The notes under the pieces are model-generated. The model worked only from the letters and a program-made list of their open reading frames with translations. It ran no database searches and was not told the origin of the DNA. The translations under genes and the position numbers were made by a program. DNA of 60,227 bases from UBA5009 sp038043185 (GTDB lineage: Bacteria; Bdellovibrionota; Bdellovibrionia; Bdellovibrionales; Bdellovibrionaceae), in assembly GCA_038043185.1 (NCBI GenBank), contig JBBTCO010000041.1, positions 1 to 60,227 of the forward strand, given 5' to 3'. This document shows, in pieces, positions 36,256 to 43,880 of this stretch (positions are counted from its first letter, which is position 1; every line of letters begins with the position of its first letter).

Positions 36256-36481
36256 GATATTCCACCCATTTTTCCAATAAAATTTCTCTGTTATCTAATA
36301 CGTATTCAATTATTTGCCTAACTAACGACTCTGAAAAGCCCGTATTGCCATCCATGATTTCCATTGTGAGCAAGTTAACCCTTATTGACGATCCAGCGCC
36401 TTCTATGTGAACATGAGGGGGCTGATGGTCATTTGCATTAACCTTGAACTTCAAATTTCTTAGTTTAATTACTGTAACCAC
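36245..36481 (-). CDS. DUF4160 protein, putative toxin-antitoxin partner
   Basis: The 78-residue protein matches DUF4160 (Pfam PF13711): MVTVIKLRNLKFKVNANDHQPPHVHIEG, where the HxPPHVHxEG core is diagnostic, then an acidic helix ending EILLEKWVEYHEK. DUF4160 genes often sit beside DUF2442 or DNA-binding partners in mobile regions. A toxin role is suspected but unproven. The start is GTG at 36481 with no clear SD, so the message may be nearly leaderless. Confidence 0.75.
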   Translation of the reverse strand: MVTVIKLRNLKFKVNANDHQPPHVHIEGAGSSIRVNLLTMEIMDGNTGFSESLVRQIIEYVLDNREILLEKWVEYHEK

Positions 36482-36490
36482 AATAAGAGC

Positions 36491-36508
36491 ATATCATATG
36501 CATGATAT
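36491..36508. promoter_or_regulatory. Palindromic operator candidate
   Basis: ATATCAT and ATGATAT form a perfect 7-bp inverted repeat around ATGC, 10 bases before the DUF4160 start and 57 before the forward gene. Autorepression of such pairs by the ribbon-helix-helix partner is the usual pattern. The A+T-rich region could also hold -10 elements in both directions. Confidence 0.45.
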
Positions 36509-36564
36509 ATATCAAAGAGCTTTTCCAGTTTTATAATTGGGCCGTCAGGTTTCACCGCTAGTTG

Positions 36565-36756
36565 ATGAGAAACGGCTTAACCCAATGCGATCATACAGAG
36601 TTAAACTGGGCCAACACCCGAAATGCCCTTAAAAACGACCTATTTGAAGCTAGGCGTGAGACTACCTCAAAAGCCAGTGCTCTATATTTACAAGTAGCCG
36701 CTAAGATCATTAATTTGCTGACCGATGAAAACTTGTCTGCTATCTCAGTCCAATGA
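36565..36756 (+). CDS. Small hypothetical protein
   Basis: The 63-residue frame from ATG 36565 ends with a 4-base overlap (ATGA) into the lipoprotein gene, which is the main support for it. It is helical and has no signal or membrane segment. No SD is obvious. The region upstream can fold into a nested hairpin (36535-36590). The family is not recognised. Confidence 0.4.
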   Translation: MRNGLTQCDHTELNWANTRNALKNDLFEARRETTSKASALYLQVAAKIINLLTDENLSAISVQ

Positions 36757-37436
36757 AAACGGTTGTCATTTTTCTTCTATTTCTAACCACGGGCTGCGCA
36801 ACAACCACCTACGCATATATGCCGAACCAAATTCCACGAATTTATTTTTCCTATGGAATTTTATTTGACCAGGTCTGTGAGGGCCTATCGAAACAGACCA
36901 TTCCTTCGCCGGCAAAAATGGAAGGTTCAAAAAAAATTAACGAATTTATCTCCGTCTGGGAAAAAAATTCACCTGATTTTTTTAAAGTACTACTATTAAA
37001 AGTTGGCCGAGGATTCAAAAGAAGTGAAGAGTCAGTAACCCTTACGAGTTGCAACGTACCTGGCGTTAGCGATCCAATTATCATCCCACTTAAAAGGTGG
37101 CTCGTGTCTCTTGGTGGTCATGAACCGATGTATGGATTTTCTGACGTTGTCTTTCACGAACTCCTTCATCGCTATTTGGCATCAAATTTTGATGCGAATA
37201 AATCCTTGTTACTTAAGAAATATAAGAAGGAAAGTCCTCAAGTTCTTGCTCATCTCCATTTAATGGCTTTGCAAAAGATGATTTATACTGAACTCAATCG
37301 ACAAGAACTCATAGCATGGCTTGATCATGACTATAACCAGCTTATAGGTGGTGACTACAAGAGAGCATGGGAGATTGTTAACGTTATTGAAGGCCAAAAG
37401 GTATTTGTTGATGAGCTTCCAGCAATGATCAAATAA
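36753..37436 (+). CDS. Metalloprotease-like lipoprotein
   Basis: The 227-residue protein has a short signal ending in a lipobox (TTGC, Cys at about 15). A HExxH helix, VFHELLHRYLASNF (H135, E136, H139), follows, then KKYKKESPQVLAHLHLMALQKMIY. It is predicted to be a lipid-anchored hydrolase, but no third zinc ligand is certain. It lies in the accessory patch next to the DUF4160 pair and is followed by a strong terminator. The family is not recognised. Confidence 0.65.
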   Translation: MKTVVIFLLFLTTGCATTTYAYMPNQIPRIYFSYGILFDQVCEGLSKQTIPSPAKMEGSKKINEFISVWEKNSPDFFKVLLLKVGRGFKRSEESVTLTSCNVPGVSDPIIIPLKRWLVSLGGHEPMYGFSDVVFHELLHRYLASNFDANKSLLLKKYKKESPQVLAHLHLMALQKMIYTELNRQELIAWLDHDYNQLIGGDYKRAWEIVNVIEGQKVFVDELPAMIK

Positions 37437-37466
37437 CACTTGAGAATATTCCTTTAGCGCTTCAGC

Positions 37467-37502
37467 AAAGCTCTGTCGGCCAAGACAGGGCTTTGTTTTT
37501 TT
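37467..37502 (+). terminator. Rho-independent terminator
   Basis: AAAGCTCTGTC (37467-37477) pairs with GACAGGGCTTT (37484-37494), an 11-bp stem with one G-T pair and a 6-base loop, followed by seven T. It is placed 30 bases after the lipoprotein stop. Confidence 0.9.
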
Positions 37503-37571
37503 ATGGCCCCATGATCACATAAACTGATATTTCCGATCCAAAGTCAGAAAACTTGGGATAGGCTCCCCCGC

Positions 37572-38555
37572 TTATAACTTAACTTCAAGGCCATCGTAAG
37601 CAAAGCTCCACTTAACTTCCCCAATACTTTCATTACTCTGCTGAGCATGTTGCAAACGCCAGTTATAATACTCCATTGTCTGTTTTTGAATATCGTGAAT
37701 TTGCTGAATAGTCGCACCTGGATCGTGATGAGCAAAAATGATCTGCTTAATTCCCTCGCGGAAAGCAATGTCCAGACCGATTTGGGCTGCGCTATGCCCC
37801 CAATTTGCTTTTTCAGCAAGTTCAGGAAAAGTGTATTGCGCATCAAAATACATCAGATCCACTCCTTGATAGAGCGGCAAATCAGGACCCAATTCCTCGC
37901 GACTCACCCGAGTTCCCTCGGTATCAACACAGTGAGAATAAGTTTTATCTTGGCAAGAAATTTTGTAGCCCCAACAAGGATCGGGATGATCCAACTGATA
38001 AGGTGTAATGGACAAGTCACCTATCATGATTGGCTTGTAGGGCTCTAAAACATGGAAATGAACTTTTGCAGCCAAAGCTTCATAAGGAACCGGAAAATAG
38101 GGTTTTTGAAAAATTCCACGAATGAGTTTTTCTAAATCCTTTTGCACTCCGTAGTAATGGATATTGGTTCCTGGCATAAAATGAGGAGTAAAAAAAGGCA
38201 ATCCGATCATGTGATCCCAATGAAAGTGAGTCATAAAAATATGAAAGGGTCCGCGCGTGGAATTGTGGGTTGTTCCACTCATCATTTTTTCACTCAAAAT
38301 TCGAATCCCGCTACCGCCATCAATAATGATTTGCTGCTTTGATGAATAAACCTCAGCACAAGTTGTGGCCGTTCCATAACCACCTAAGGTGGGAACTTCA
38401 TATGTCTGAAGAAATTTTTGAATTTGAGAAGCTTCCTTGAAACCGGAATTAAAAAAGTGCTTGAGCACCCCTTCAATATGAGCGCCCCAACCTTGCGGTG
38501 TCTTCGATGATGGCAGAGAGCCTCTTACTCCCCAGTACTTGATGCTTAGAGACAT
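37572..38555 (-). CDS. MBL-fold metal-dependent hydrolase
   Basis: The 327-residue protein of the metallo-beta-lactamase fold opens MSLSIKYWGVRGSLPSS. It carries the metal motif THFHWDH (HxHxDH), the later His in YQLDHPDP, and DAQYTF, GHSAAQIG and IIFAHHDPG, the last giving the final metal ligand. This arrangement is close to the phosphodiesterase/RNase Z-like branch, sometimes fused to receivers. A role in cyclic-nucleotide or RNA hydrolysis is possible. It is cytoplasmic, and the substrate is unknown. It is the last of the reverse-strand genes before the accessory patch. Confidence 0.82.
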   Translation of the reverse strand: MSLSIKYWGVRGSLPSSKTPQGWGAHIEGVLKHFFNSGFKEASQIQKFLQTYEVPTLGGYGTATTCAEVYSSKQQIIIDGGSGIRILSEKMMSGTTHNSTRGPFHIFMTHFHWDHMIGLPFFTPHFMPGTNIHYYGVQKDLEKLIRGIFQKPYFPVPYEALAAKVHFHVLEPYKPIMIGDLSITPYQLDHPDPCWGYKISCQDKTYSHCVDTEGTRVSREELGPDLPLYQGVDLMYFDAQYTFPELAEKANWGHSAAQIGLDIAFREGIKQIIFAHHDPGATIQQIHDIQKQTMEYYNWRLQHAQQSNESIGEVKWSFAYDGLEVKL

Positions 38556-38609
38556 AGGCCTACAGAATCTCGTAGGGAACTGAACTTCGCAATTCTTATT
38601 TTTTGAGGT

Positions 38610-38852
38610 TTAGTCGAGATCATAATTCACGGTCACAAAACTGGACTTTGGGAAAGTTTGGCAAGTTTTTACTCGCTCTTCCACTTCACCTTCTTTAACA
38701 AGTGCTTCGCAGCTCGCACAAACTCCTTCTAAACATGAAAAAGGAGGATCCAATTTATTTATCAAAGCGCCATCTAAAAGTGTCCGTCCGGACTCGAGTT
38801 CAATTTCTGTGGTTTTTTTATTAATGGTATAAATGACTTTGGTCGTACTCAT
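38610..38852 (-). CDS. [2Fe-2S] ferredoxin
   Basis: The 80-residue plant-type ferredoxin has the cluster ligands CLEGVCASC (CxxxxCxxC) and the final Cys in RVKTCQ. It starts STTKVIYTINKKTTEIELESG, the usual beta-grasp opening. It carries single electrons in the cytoplasm. It follows the matrixin-like and anchored genes by 3 bases and so shares an operon with them. It lies near the radical SAM gene, but whether it donates to that enzyme is unknown. Confidence 0.9.
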   Translation of the reverse strand: MSTTKVIYTINKKTTEIELESGRTLLDGALINKLDPPFSCLEGVCASCEALVKEGEVEERVKTCQTFPKSSFVTVNYDLD

Positions 38853-38855
38853 AAA

Positions 38856-39539
38856 TCATCGCCAACTTTTTCTTGGCAATAAGAAAAAGTTGAGGGGCTC
38901 ATTGCGAATAGCGGCCACATCATAACCGGTAGTTATAAACGGATTTTTTACATCACTTGGATATAGTTTAATTTCAAACAAAGACCACTCCAAAGGCCAA
39001 AACTCATCTAAAGAACGAAAAAACAAAGTGATACTGCCTTCTTTATAATTTTTTTCATTTGGCTTTAGACTTTTAATTCGCTTCCATGGAAGTGTTATTG
39101 TATTTAAAAATGGCGAATCAACTTCTGAACTGCAGGGAGTTCGCAAAATAATCTTTGGAGTTTCACCGGCGACGGCAACCCCTTCAGCTTGGAAAGTTAA
39201 TTCAATCGTTGGATAAGCTTCGCACAAAGTGACCGTTTTATCTTTAGCATCTTTAAATTTCACGTTCCCCAGAATTAAACCATGTGTATTTTCATCAGAA
39301 ATCCATTTTGCATGCTCAAAGAGACGATACTTAATTCTTTTATTTAAAGTAACCCCTTCGAAATTCGTTAAATCAAATTCAACTTCAAGAGGAATTTCAT
39401 CAATTTCTTCACTGGCAATGTTGCGTCCATGTCGATTAAGCTCGCTGTTCATTAAAAACATAAACATCGTTAAAAGTGAGCAGCCTAAAATTCCAATAAG
39501 GAAAACTAATTTTCTTTTACTGAATTTAATTTTTACCAC
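38856..39539 (-). CDS. Membrane-anchored hypothetical protein
   Basis: The 227-residue protein has one N-terminal membrane segment (LVFLIGILGCSLLTMFMFL) and a large outside domain with a strand-rich pattern (ITLFFRSLDEFWPLEWSLFEIKLYPSDV). The end contains LLPRKSWR. I do not recognise it. It starts directly after the matrixin-like gene stop and is followed by the ferredoxin gene, so the three are one transcript. Confidence 0.7.
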   Translation of the reverse strand: MVKIKFSKRKLVFLIGILGCSLLTMFMFLMNSELNRHGRNIASEEIDEIPLEVEFDLTNFEGVTLNKRIKYRLFEHAKWISDENTHGLILGNVKFKDAKDKTVTLCEAYPTIELTFQAEGVAVAGETPKIILRTPCSSEVDSPFLNTITLPWKRIKSLKPNEKNYKEGSITLFFRSLDEFWPLEWSLFEIKLYPSDVKNPFITTGYDVAAIRNEPLNFFLLPRKSWR

Positions 39540-40190
39540 TTAGTACTCACATTTCAAGGACGCAAGGTCCTTTTCTGAAATCGTTTCACGAACGGTGGTG
39601 GGGGCAAGTGTTGCCCACATCACTGTTGGCCAAGCCGACGAATGGCGAAGTCCCAACAAATGTCCAAACTCATGGACTAATAAACTTTTCATATGAATTT
39701 CACGATTTGAGTTGGGCGCAGTTGCATAAAAATTAAAATCTTTTGCGTTTACTTTAACGTCAGCTTCCCTAATTTCATTTGCACTAAAAAATAAAACCGT
39801 TAGCGCCTGTTGATTGCTATTCTCTTTTGGCCAATCTGTTCGCCAATAAAGTCGAGATGTTTGATCTCGACCTGGATCATTCAATTTATCAAAAGAAACT
39901 TTTTCAAGTTCGATTAGTTTTTTTCCAGCTGAAGTATTCCATTGATCGGCAGCTAATGTGGCCGCATTGAAAAATTCTGCGGAAAACTCAGGGTCGACCT
40001 CTACAGTGACTGGAATATTTTTTTTCCAAGAAACTCGTGCCCCATAAGAGTTTTGCACAAAGCCACAAGGCTCTTCGACAGCTTTACCTACGCTGGACAT
40101 GTTATTCGATGGATCTGATAAGGCATCTCGACAAGACTGTAAGCTCATTCCCATGAACAAAATGACTAAAAGTCGTAAATATTTCACCAT
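39540..40190 (-). CDS. Matrixin-like (M10) metalloprotease lipoprotein
   Basis: The 216-residue protein has a lipobox (LQSC, Cys at about 20) and the metzincin zinc motif HEFGHLLGLRH. WPTVMW follows, in place of the metzincin Met-turn, so it belongs to the matrixin group (MEROPS M10). The catalytic domain is small and complete-looking. It is predicted to be a lipid-anchored periplasmic or surface endopeptidase. It is transcribed away from the radical SAM gene with 258 bases between. A role in maturing the nearby peptide is speculation. Confidence 0.8.
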   Translation of the reverse strand: MVKYLRLLVILFMGMSLQSCRDALSDPSNNMSSVGKAVEEPCGFVQNSYGARVSWKKNIPVTVEVDPEFSAEFFNAATLAADQWNTSAGKKLIELEKVSFDKLNDPGRDQTSRLYWRTDWPKENSNQQALTVLFFSANEIREADVKVNAKDFNFYATAPNSNREIHMKSLLVHEFGHLLGLRHSSAWPTVMWATLAPTTVRETISEKDLASLKCEY

Positions 40191-40448
40191 GAAATTTGAT
40201 CGGCTTTTTTTGAGTAAAACTGCATAGTTTTTGACCTCACGCGAAGATTTTTCAAGGGATCATAGATTTAAAGATGTTATGGTGCGAAAAGGCCCCAGTG
40301 GCGATATCGTAACTATATGAAATAATTAAGTTATTTTTTAATCTTCGGAAATTTTTATGGATCATTTTTTGCAGAAACTAAACAAAAGTTAGGCAACTTG
40401 GGAACCTATCTTGCGAGGAATTTTCAGGACAACAGCTGAAACATAAAA

Positions 40449-41801
40449 ATGAGTAAGGAAAGAATTTTGGAATTACGTCGTTACAAAGATATTGTTGCCT
40501 TCCGATCAGGTGTCGAAGCGCCGACGGCGTTTCATGCAAAAAATTTGGAAGTTGCTGAGATTTCTGAAGAACTTTGGAATCACCTTGTCCCGAGCAATTT
40601 AAGATCCTCATTGCCAATAGAAATAGGAAATTCGACTGAAAATAACGAAGTTTTACAAGCAGCTGAAGAATGGTTAAAAGAAGAAAATCCAGAAGTTAAA
40701 TCCGGCGCCGTCGAATTTGGTATTCGAAATCTTACGATCAATGTCACACAAATTTGCAATCTGCATTGCACTTACTGCGCTGCTGGTGGAGATGGAACTT
40801 ACGGCGATCCTGTAAAAAAAATCTCGATAGAAAAAACTTTACCTCAAGTTAAATTTTTCATGGAAAAACTGACTGAAGGACAAAGTTTTCATATCAGCTT
40901 TTTAGGCGGCGAACCTTTACTTTATCCTGAAGCCATTCAAATGATTGGCGAATACGCTATGGAAATCGGCCGTGAAAAAAATATTCCTGTTTCATTCAAA
41001 GTGACTACCAATGGCACCATCATTAACGAAAAAGTTTTGGCGGCCTTAAAATTGATTAAATGCAATATCGTTATTAGCATTGATGGTCCTGCAGAAATTA
41101 ATGATCGAGTACGTCCTCAGAAAAATAAGCAGCCGATTACAGGAAAAATTACTGAAGGCCTTCAAATTCTTCTTAAAAATAAAGAACAGCTGGGTTCAAT
41201 TGGACTTCATGGGGTTTTTGATCAAAATAATATGGAAATTGAAAAAGCTTACGAGTTTTATTTAAGCTTAGGCGTTGATTGGTTTGAATTTACTTATGCC
41301 GTTAATGAACATAACGATCAACTCAACCAAGAATACATGAAAAAAATGTCCTTAATCGCCAATAAGGCTTGGAATTTAGGACAAGAAAAAGAACTTCGTA
41401 AAATCTCTAATTTCAATCAGAACTTTAAACTTCTGGATGCTCAGCAACGAGTGGAAAATCACTGTGGATCTGGGAAAAGTCTGTTGATAGTGGATGCGCG
41501 CAATCGGCTCTACAGTTGCCCATGGACTGTCGGCCAAGCTAGTGAGCAGATGGGGGATGGCACCCAATTGGACATGAGCAAGTTTGCGGCCTTAAAAGAG
41601 TCCTTGGTCGAAAAAAATAACTGTGGAACCTGCTGGGCACGTTTTCTTTGTGGTGGTGGCTGTATGTTCATTCATCACGGAAAAACAGGCAATAAGCACA
41701 CCAAAGACCCCGAATTTTGCGAACGCACAAGATTTCTGGTTTCTTTATCAATAATGTATTATAAGAGAAGCCGTGAGGCCTCTCAAAACAACGAGGTATA
41801 A
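40449..41801 (+). CDS. Radical SAM/SPASM peptide maturase
   Basis: The 450-residue enzyme has an N-terminal domain of about 90 residues in the style of peptide-binding (RRE-like) starts of RiPP maturases. A radical SAM core follows with CNLHCTYC (Cys 103, 107, 110) and GGEPLLYPE. The C-terminal SPASM domain has seven Cys at 339, 357, 392, 395, 401, 405 and 424, in the exact CX2CX5CX3C order that holds two extra 4Fe-4S clusters. SPASM proteins modify ribosomal peptides (thioether or C-C links) or act as sulfatase-type maturases. A 37-residue Lys-rich peptide gene starts one base after this stop, which strongly favours a RiPP role. The exact chemistry cannot be told from sequence. Confidence 0.93.
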   Translation: MSKERILELRRYKDIVAFRSGVEAPTAFHAKNLEVAEISEELWNHLVPSNLRSSLPIEIGNSTENNEVLQAAEEWLKEENPEVKSGAVEFGIRNLTINVTQICNLHCTYCAAGGDGTYGDPVKKISIEKTLPQVKFFMEKLTEGQSFHISFLGGEPLLYPEAIQMIGEYAMEIGREKNIPVSFKVTTNGTIINEKVLAALKLIKCNIVISIDGPAEINDRVRPQKNKQPITGKITEGLQILLKNKEQLGSIGLHGVFDQNNMEIEKAYEFYLSLGVDWFEFTYAVNEHNDQLNQEYMKKMSLIANKAWNLGQEKELRKISNFNQNFKLLDAQQRVENHCGSGKSLLIVDARNRLYSCPWTVGQASEQMGDGTQLDMSKFAALKESLVEKNNCGTCWARFLCGGGCMFIHHGKTGNKHTKDPEFCERTRFLVSLSIMYYKRSREASQNNEV

Positions 41802-41802
41802 A

Positions 41803-41916
41803 ATGGGAAAAAATATGAATAAAAAAAGTCATATCAAAAAAACGAAGCCGCAAAAAACTGAAAAGCCGAATCTTTCTGCAAAAGGCCCGGGCGAAGGCTG
41901 CATTCCAATTCGCTAA
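41803..41916 (+). CDS. Putative RiPP precursor peptide (37 residues)
   Basis: A short frame of 37 residues begins one base after the maturase stop, with a GAGGT SD 5 bases upstream. It starts MGKNMNKKSHIKKTK. The first 27 residues are very Lys-rich with no signal peptide, like a leader that is positively charged. The end is GPGEGCIPIR, which has the only Cys and two Gly-Pro or Gly-Glu-Gly turns. The start, size, tight coupling and core-like end fit a substrate of the SPASM enzyme. The modified residue is probably the Cys or a neighbour, but this is inference. It could be missed by automatic calling because it is short. The CHASE2 kinase gene begins 13 bases later. Confidence 0.7.
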   Translation: MGKNMNKKSHIKKTKPQKTEKPNLSAKGPGEGCIPIR

Positions 41917-41929
41917 TGAATAATTATTG

Positions 41930-43813
41930 ATGGCACTCCCCCCCTCGCTCAAAGAGCCCTCCAAAAGACAAACGATTAAGCGATATACGGTGTTGTCACT
42001 GCGAGTGGGGTTGGCCTTGGCCTTGGCCACTTTCATTTCTCAAGTCAAATTGGATTATCTTGAATCCTATTTTTACGATCTGCGTGTACGATTAAGGCCG
42101 GCTCCCTCGAGTTCTGGAAATGTTGTCTTGATCATGATTGACCCCGCAACCGTCGAAAAATTAAAAGGCCCGCCGAGCTTCTTGCAGCACGCCGAATTTT
42201 TACAAAAACTTGAATCCACTCAACCCAGAGCTTTACTTTATGATCTCAAAGTTCCTGAACTGAAAGGAACTTCACAAGAAGCAAAGAAATTTGCCGCAGC
42301 GACCGAAGCTTTTGCTCAGTTTTTTGTCATCACCGATGCCTTGGAAATGCGTGGAGAAAAAGGGAAATTAAAATTTAGTCCTCCGCTGGAAAAAATAAAA
42401 CTTTTCAGCGGTCCAAAATCTTCTGATCGCGCCAATTTCGCAAAAGACAATGTCACGAGAAGATTATTGGTGAGTTACCAAGATCAAATTATGGTTCATC
42501 CTTTTCTTGCAAGTCAGATTAATCCTGAAATTATTGATCGCAAAAAAATTAGAGGACTTTTTGATTTTTTTGATTCGGAACAGACTTATATTAATTTTCG
42601 TCCCACTGGCGCCTATCCGACCTTTAGTTTTGCAGACGTCCTGAGCGGCCAAGTGCCCATGGAAAAATTTAAAGATAAAATTATCATTCTTGGTCGGCAT
42701 TTAGCATTGAGTGAAGAAGAATATATTCTTACACCCTATTCGCGTGACGTTGTCGCTATGACCACAGCAGAAATGCATGCGAACATGATTGATACATTAA
42801 TTTTAAATAATGCTTCTCGAAAATCCAATGAAATTTGGAATTTATTATTTACAATGTTGATTTCCATCATCACCGTCCATGTGGTTTTTTCGATGCGTCC
42901 TGCCCGTGGACTCATGGTCATTGCTTTCACCGGCGGGCTATATTCCTTATTTTCTTTTTTCCTATTTTGGCCCTTCGGAATTTGGATTTCCATGGCTCAT
43001 CCCTTGATTGCCATTTTTCTTTGTTATTATTTTTTCATTCCTTATCGATTGATTATCGAAAATCGTCGAAGCTGGGAATATTACCAACGCAATCAGCTTC
43101 TGAAGCAAGTGGAAGAACTTAAAACCAATTTTATTTCTATGATGTCCCACGATTTAAAAACTCCGATTGCGCGAATTCAAGGAATGACCGAAGTGATGCT
43201 TAAAAGCACAACGACCTTGACCTCGCTTCAGCAAGAAGCGGTTGATTCCATTCGTCAATCTAGCGATGATTTACTTAAATTCGTTAATTCCATCTTAAAT
43301 TACGCTAAAATTGAAAGCCAAGGCGTACAACTTCATCTGCAAAGTAAAGATATAAACGTTTTGTTAACTGAGGTTATACGCAAACATGAATTTTTAGCTC
43401 GGGTTAAAAAAATAAAGGTCACCAGCGAGCTAGAACCTCTATTTCCTATTCCGATGGACCCCGAATTGATACGCCAAATTCTTTCGAACCTGGTAGAGAA
43501 CGCCATTAAATACAGCCCAGACGAAACTGAAATCAAAATAAACAGCTTTGAAAAAAATGGCTTTGTCGTCATTAAAATAAAGGATCAGGGCCTGGGAATT
43601 TCCACAGATGATTTACCTCACATTTTTATGAAATTTTTTCGCAGTCAAAATGCAAAAAGTTCTCCTATAAAAGGCTCTGGATTGGGCCTGTATCTCGCTC
43701 AATACTTTACAGAGCTCCATAAGGGCAAAATTGAGGTAGAATCGGTCCCCGGAGCGGGTTCTGTGTTTACTGTCTCTTTGCCCTTGAGCACAAATGTGGT
43801 AGCATCCTCCTAG
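41930..43813 (+). CDS. CHASE2-domain histidine kinase
   Basis: The 627-residue membrane sensor kinase has one N-terminal membrane segment (about 21-38). A periplasmic CHASE2 domain runs to about 290 (YDLRVRLRP, MIDPATVEKL, ILGRHLALSEEEYILTP, AEMHANMIDTLI). Three or four membrane segments follow, then a HisKA domain with His at about 407 (SHDLKTPIARIQ) and a HATPase domain (NAIKYSP, GSGLGLYLAQYF). ATG 41930 is preferred over TTG 41927. It is 13 bases after the putative peptide gene and is followed by its likely partner, the NtrC-type regulator, so the peptide may be co-transcribed with it. Confidence 0.9.
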   Translation: MALPPSLKEPSKRQTIKRYTVLSLRVGLALALATFISQVKLDYLESYFYDLRVRLRPAPSSSGNVVLIMIDPATVEKLKGPPSFLQHAEFLQKLESTQPRALLYDLKVPELKGTSQEAKKFAAATEAFAQFFVITDALEMRGEKGKLKFSPPLEKIKLFSGPKSSDRANFAKDNVTRRLLVSYQDQIMVHPFLASQINPEIIDRKKIRGLFDFFDSEQTYINFRPTGAYPTFSFADVLSGQVPMEKFKDKIIILGRHLALSEEEYILTPYSRDVVAMTTAEMHANMIDTLILNNASRKSNEIWNLLFTMLISIITVHVVFSMRPARGLMVIAFTGGLYSLFSFFLFWPFGIWISMAHPLIAIFLCYYFFIPYRLIIENRRSWEYYQRNQLLKQVEELKTNFISMMSHDLKTPIARIQGMTEVMLKSTTTLTSLQQEAVDSIRQSSDDLLKFVNSILNYAKIESQGVQLHLQSKDINVLLTEVIRKHEFLARVKKIKVTSELEPLFPIPMDPELIRQILSNLVENAIKYSPDETEIKINSFEKNGFVVIKIKDQGLGISTDDLPHIFMKFFRSQNAKSSPIKGSGLGLYLAQYFTELHKGKIEVESVPGAGSVFTVSLPLSTNVVASS

Positions 43814-43880
43814 ATTGCTGCGATTCCTTAATATTTTGTAATTATGGACCAGCTTTTTTTGTCTCGGGGGAGGCTTTGAA

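Noticed and set aside
36535..36595. attC-like nested hairpin with GGCTTAACCCAAT near the small gene
   Set aside because: Paired arms exist (ATTGGG with CCCAAT, GTTTC with GAAAC), but the integron core site GTTRRRY and its partner are not both present, and no integrase or second site is seen.
40220..40330. Possible cyclic-di-GMP riboswitch in front of the radical SAM gene (CACGCGAAG)
   Set aside because: Only a short match to the first conserved block; the GACGCAAAG block and the paired stems are missing.
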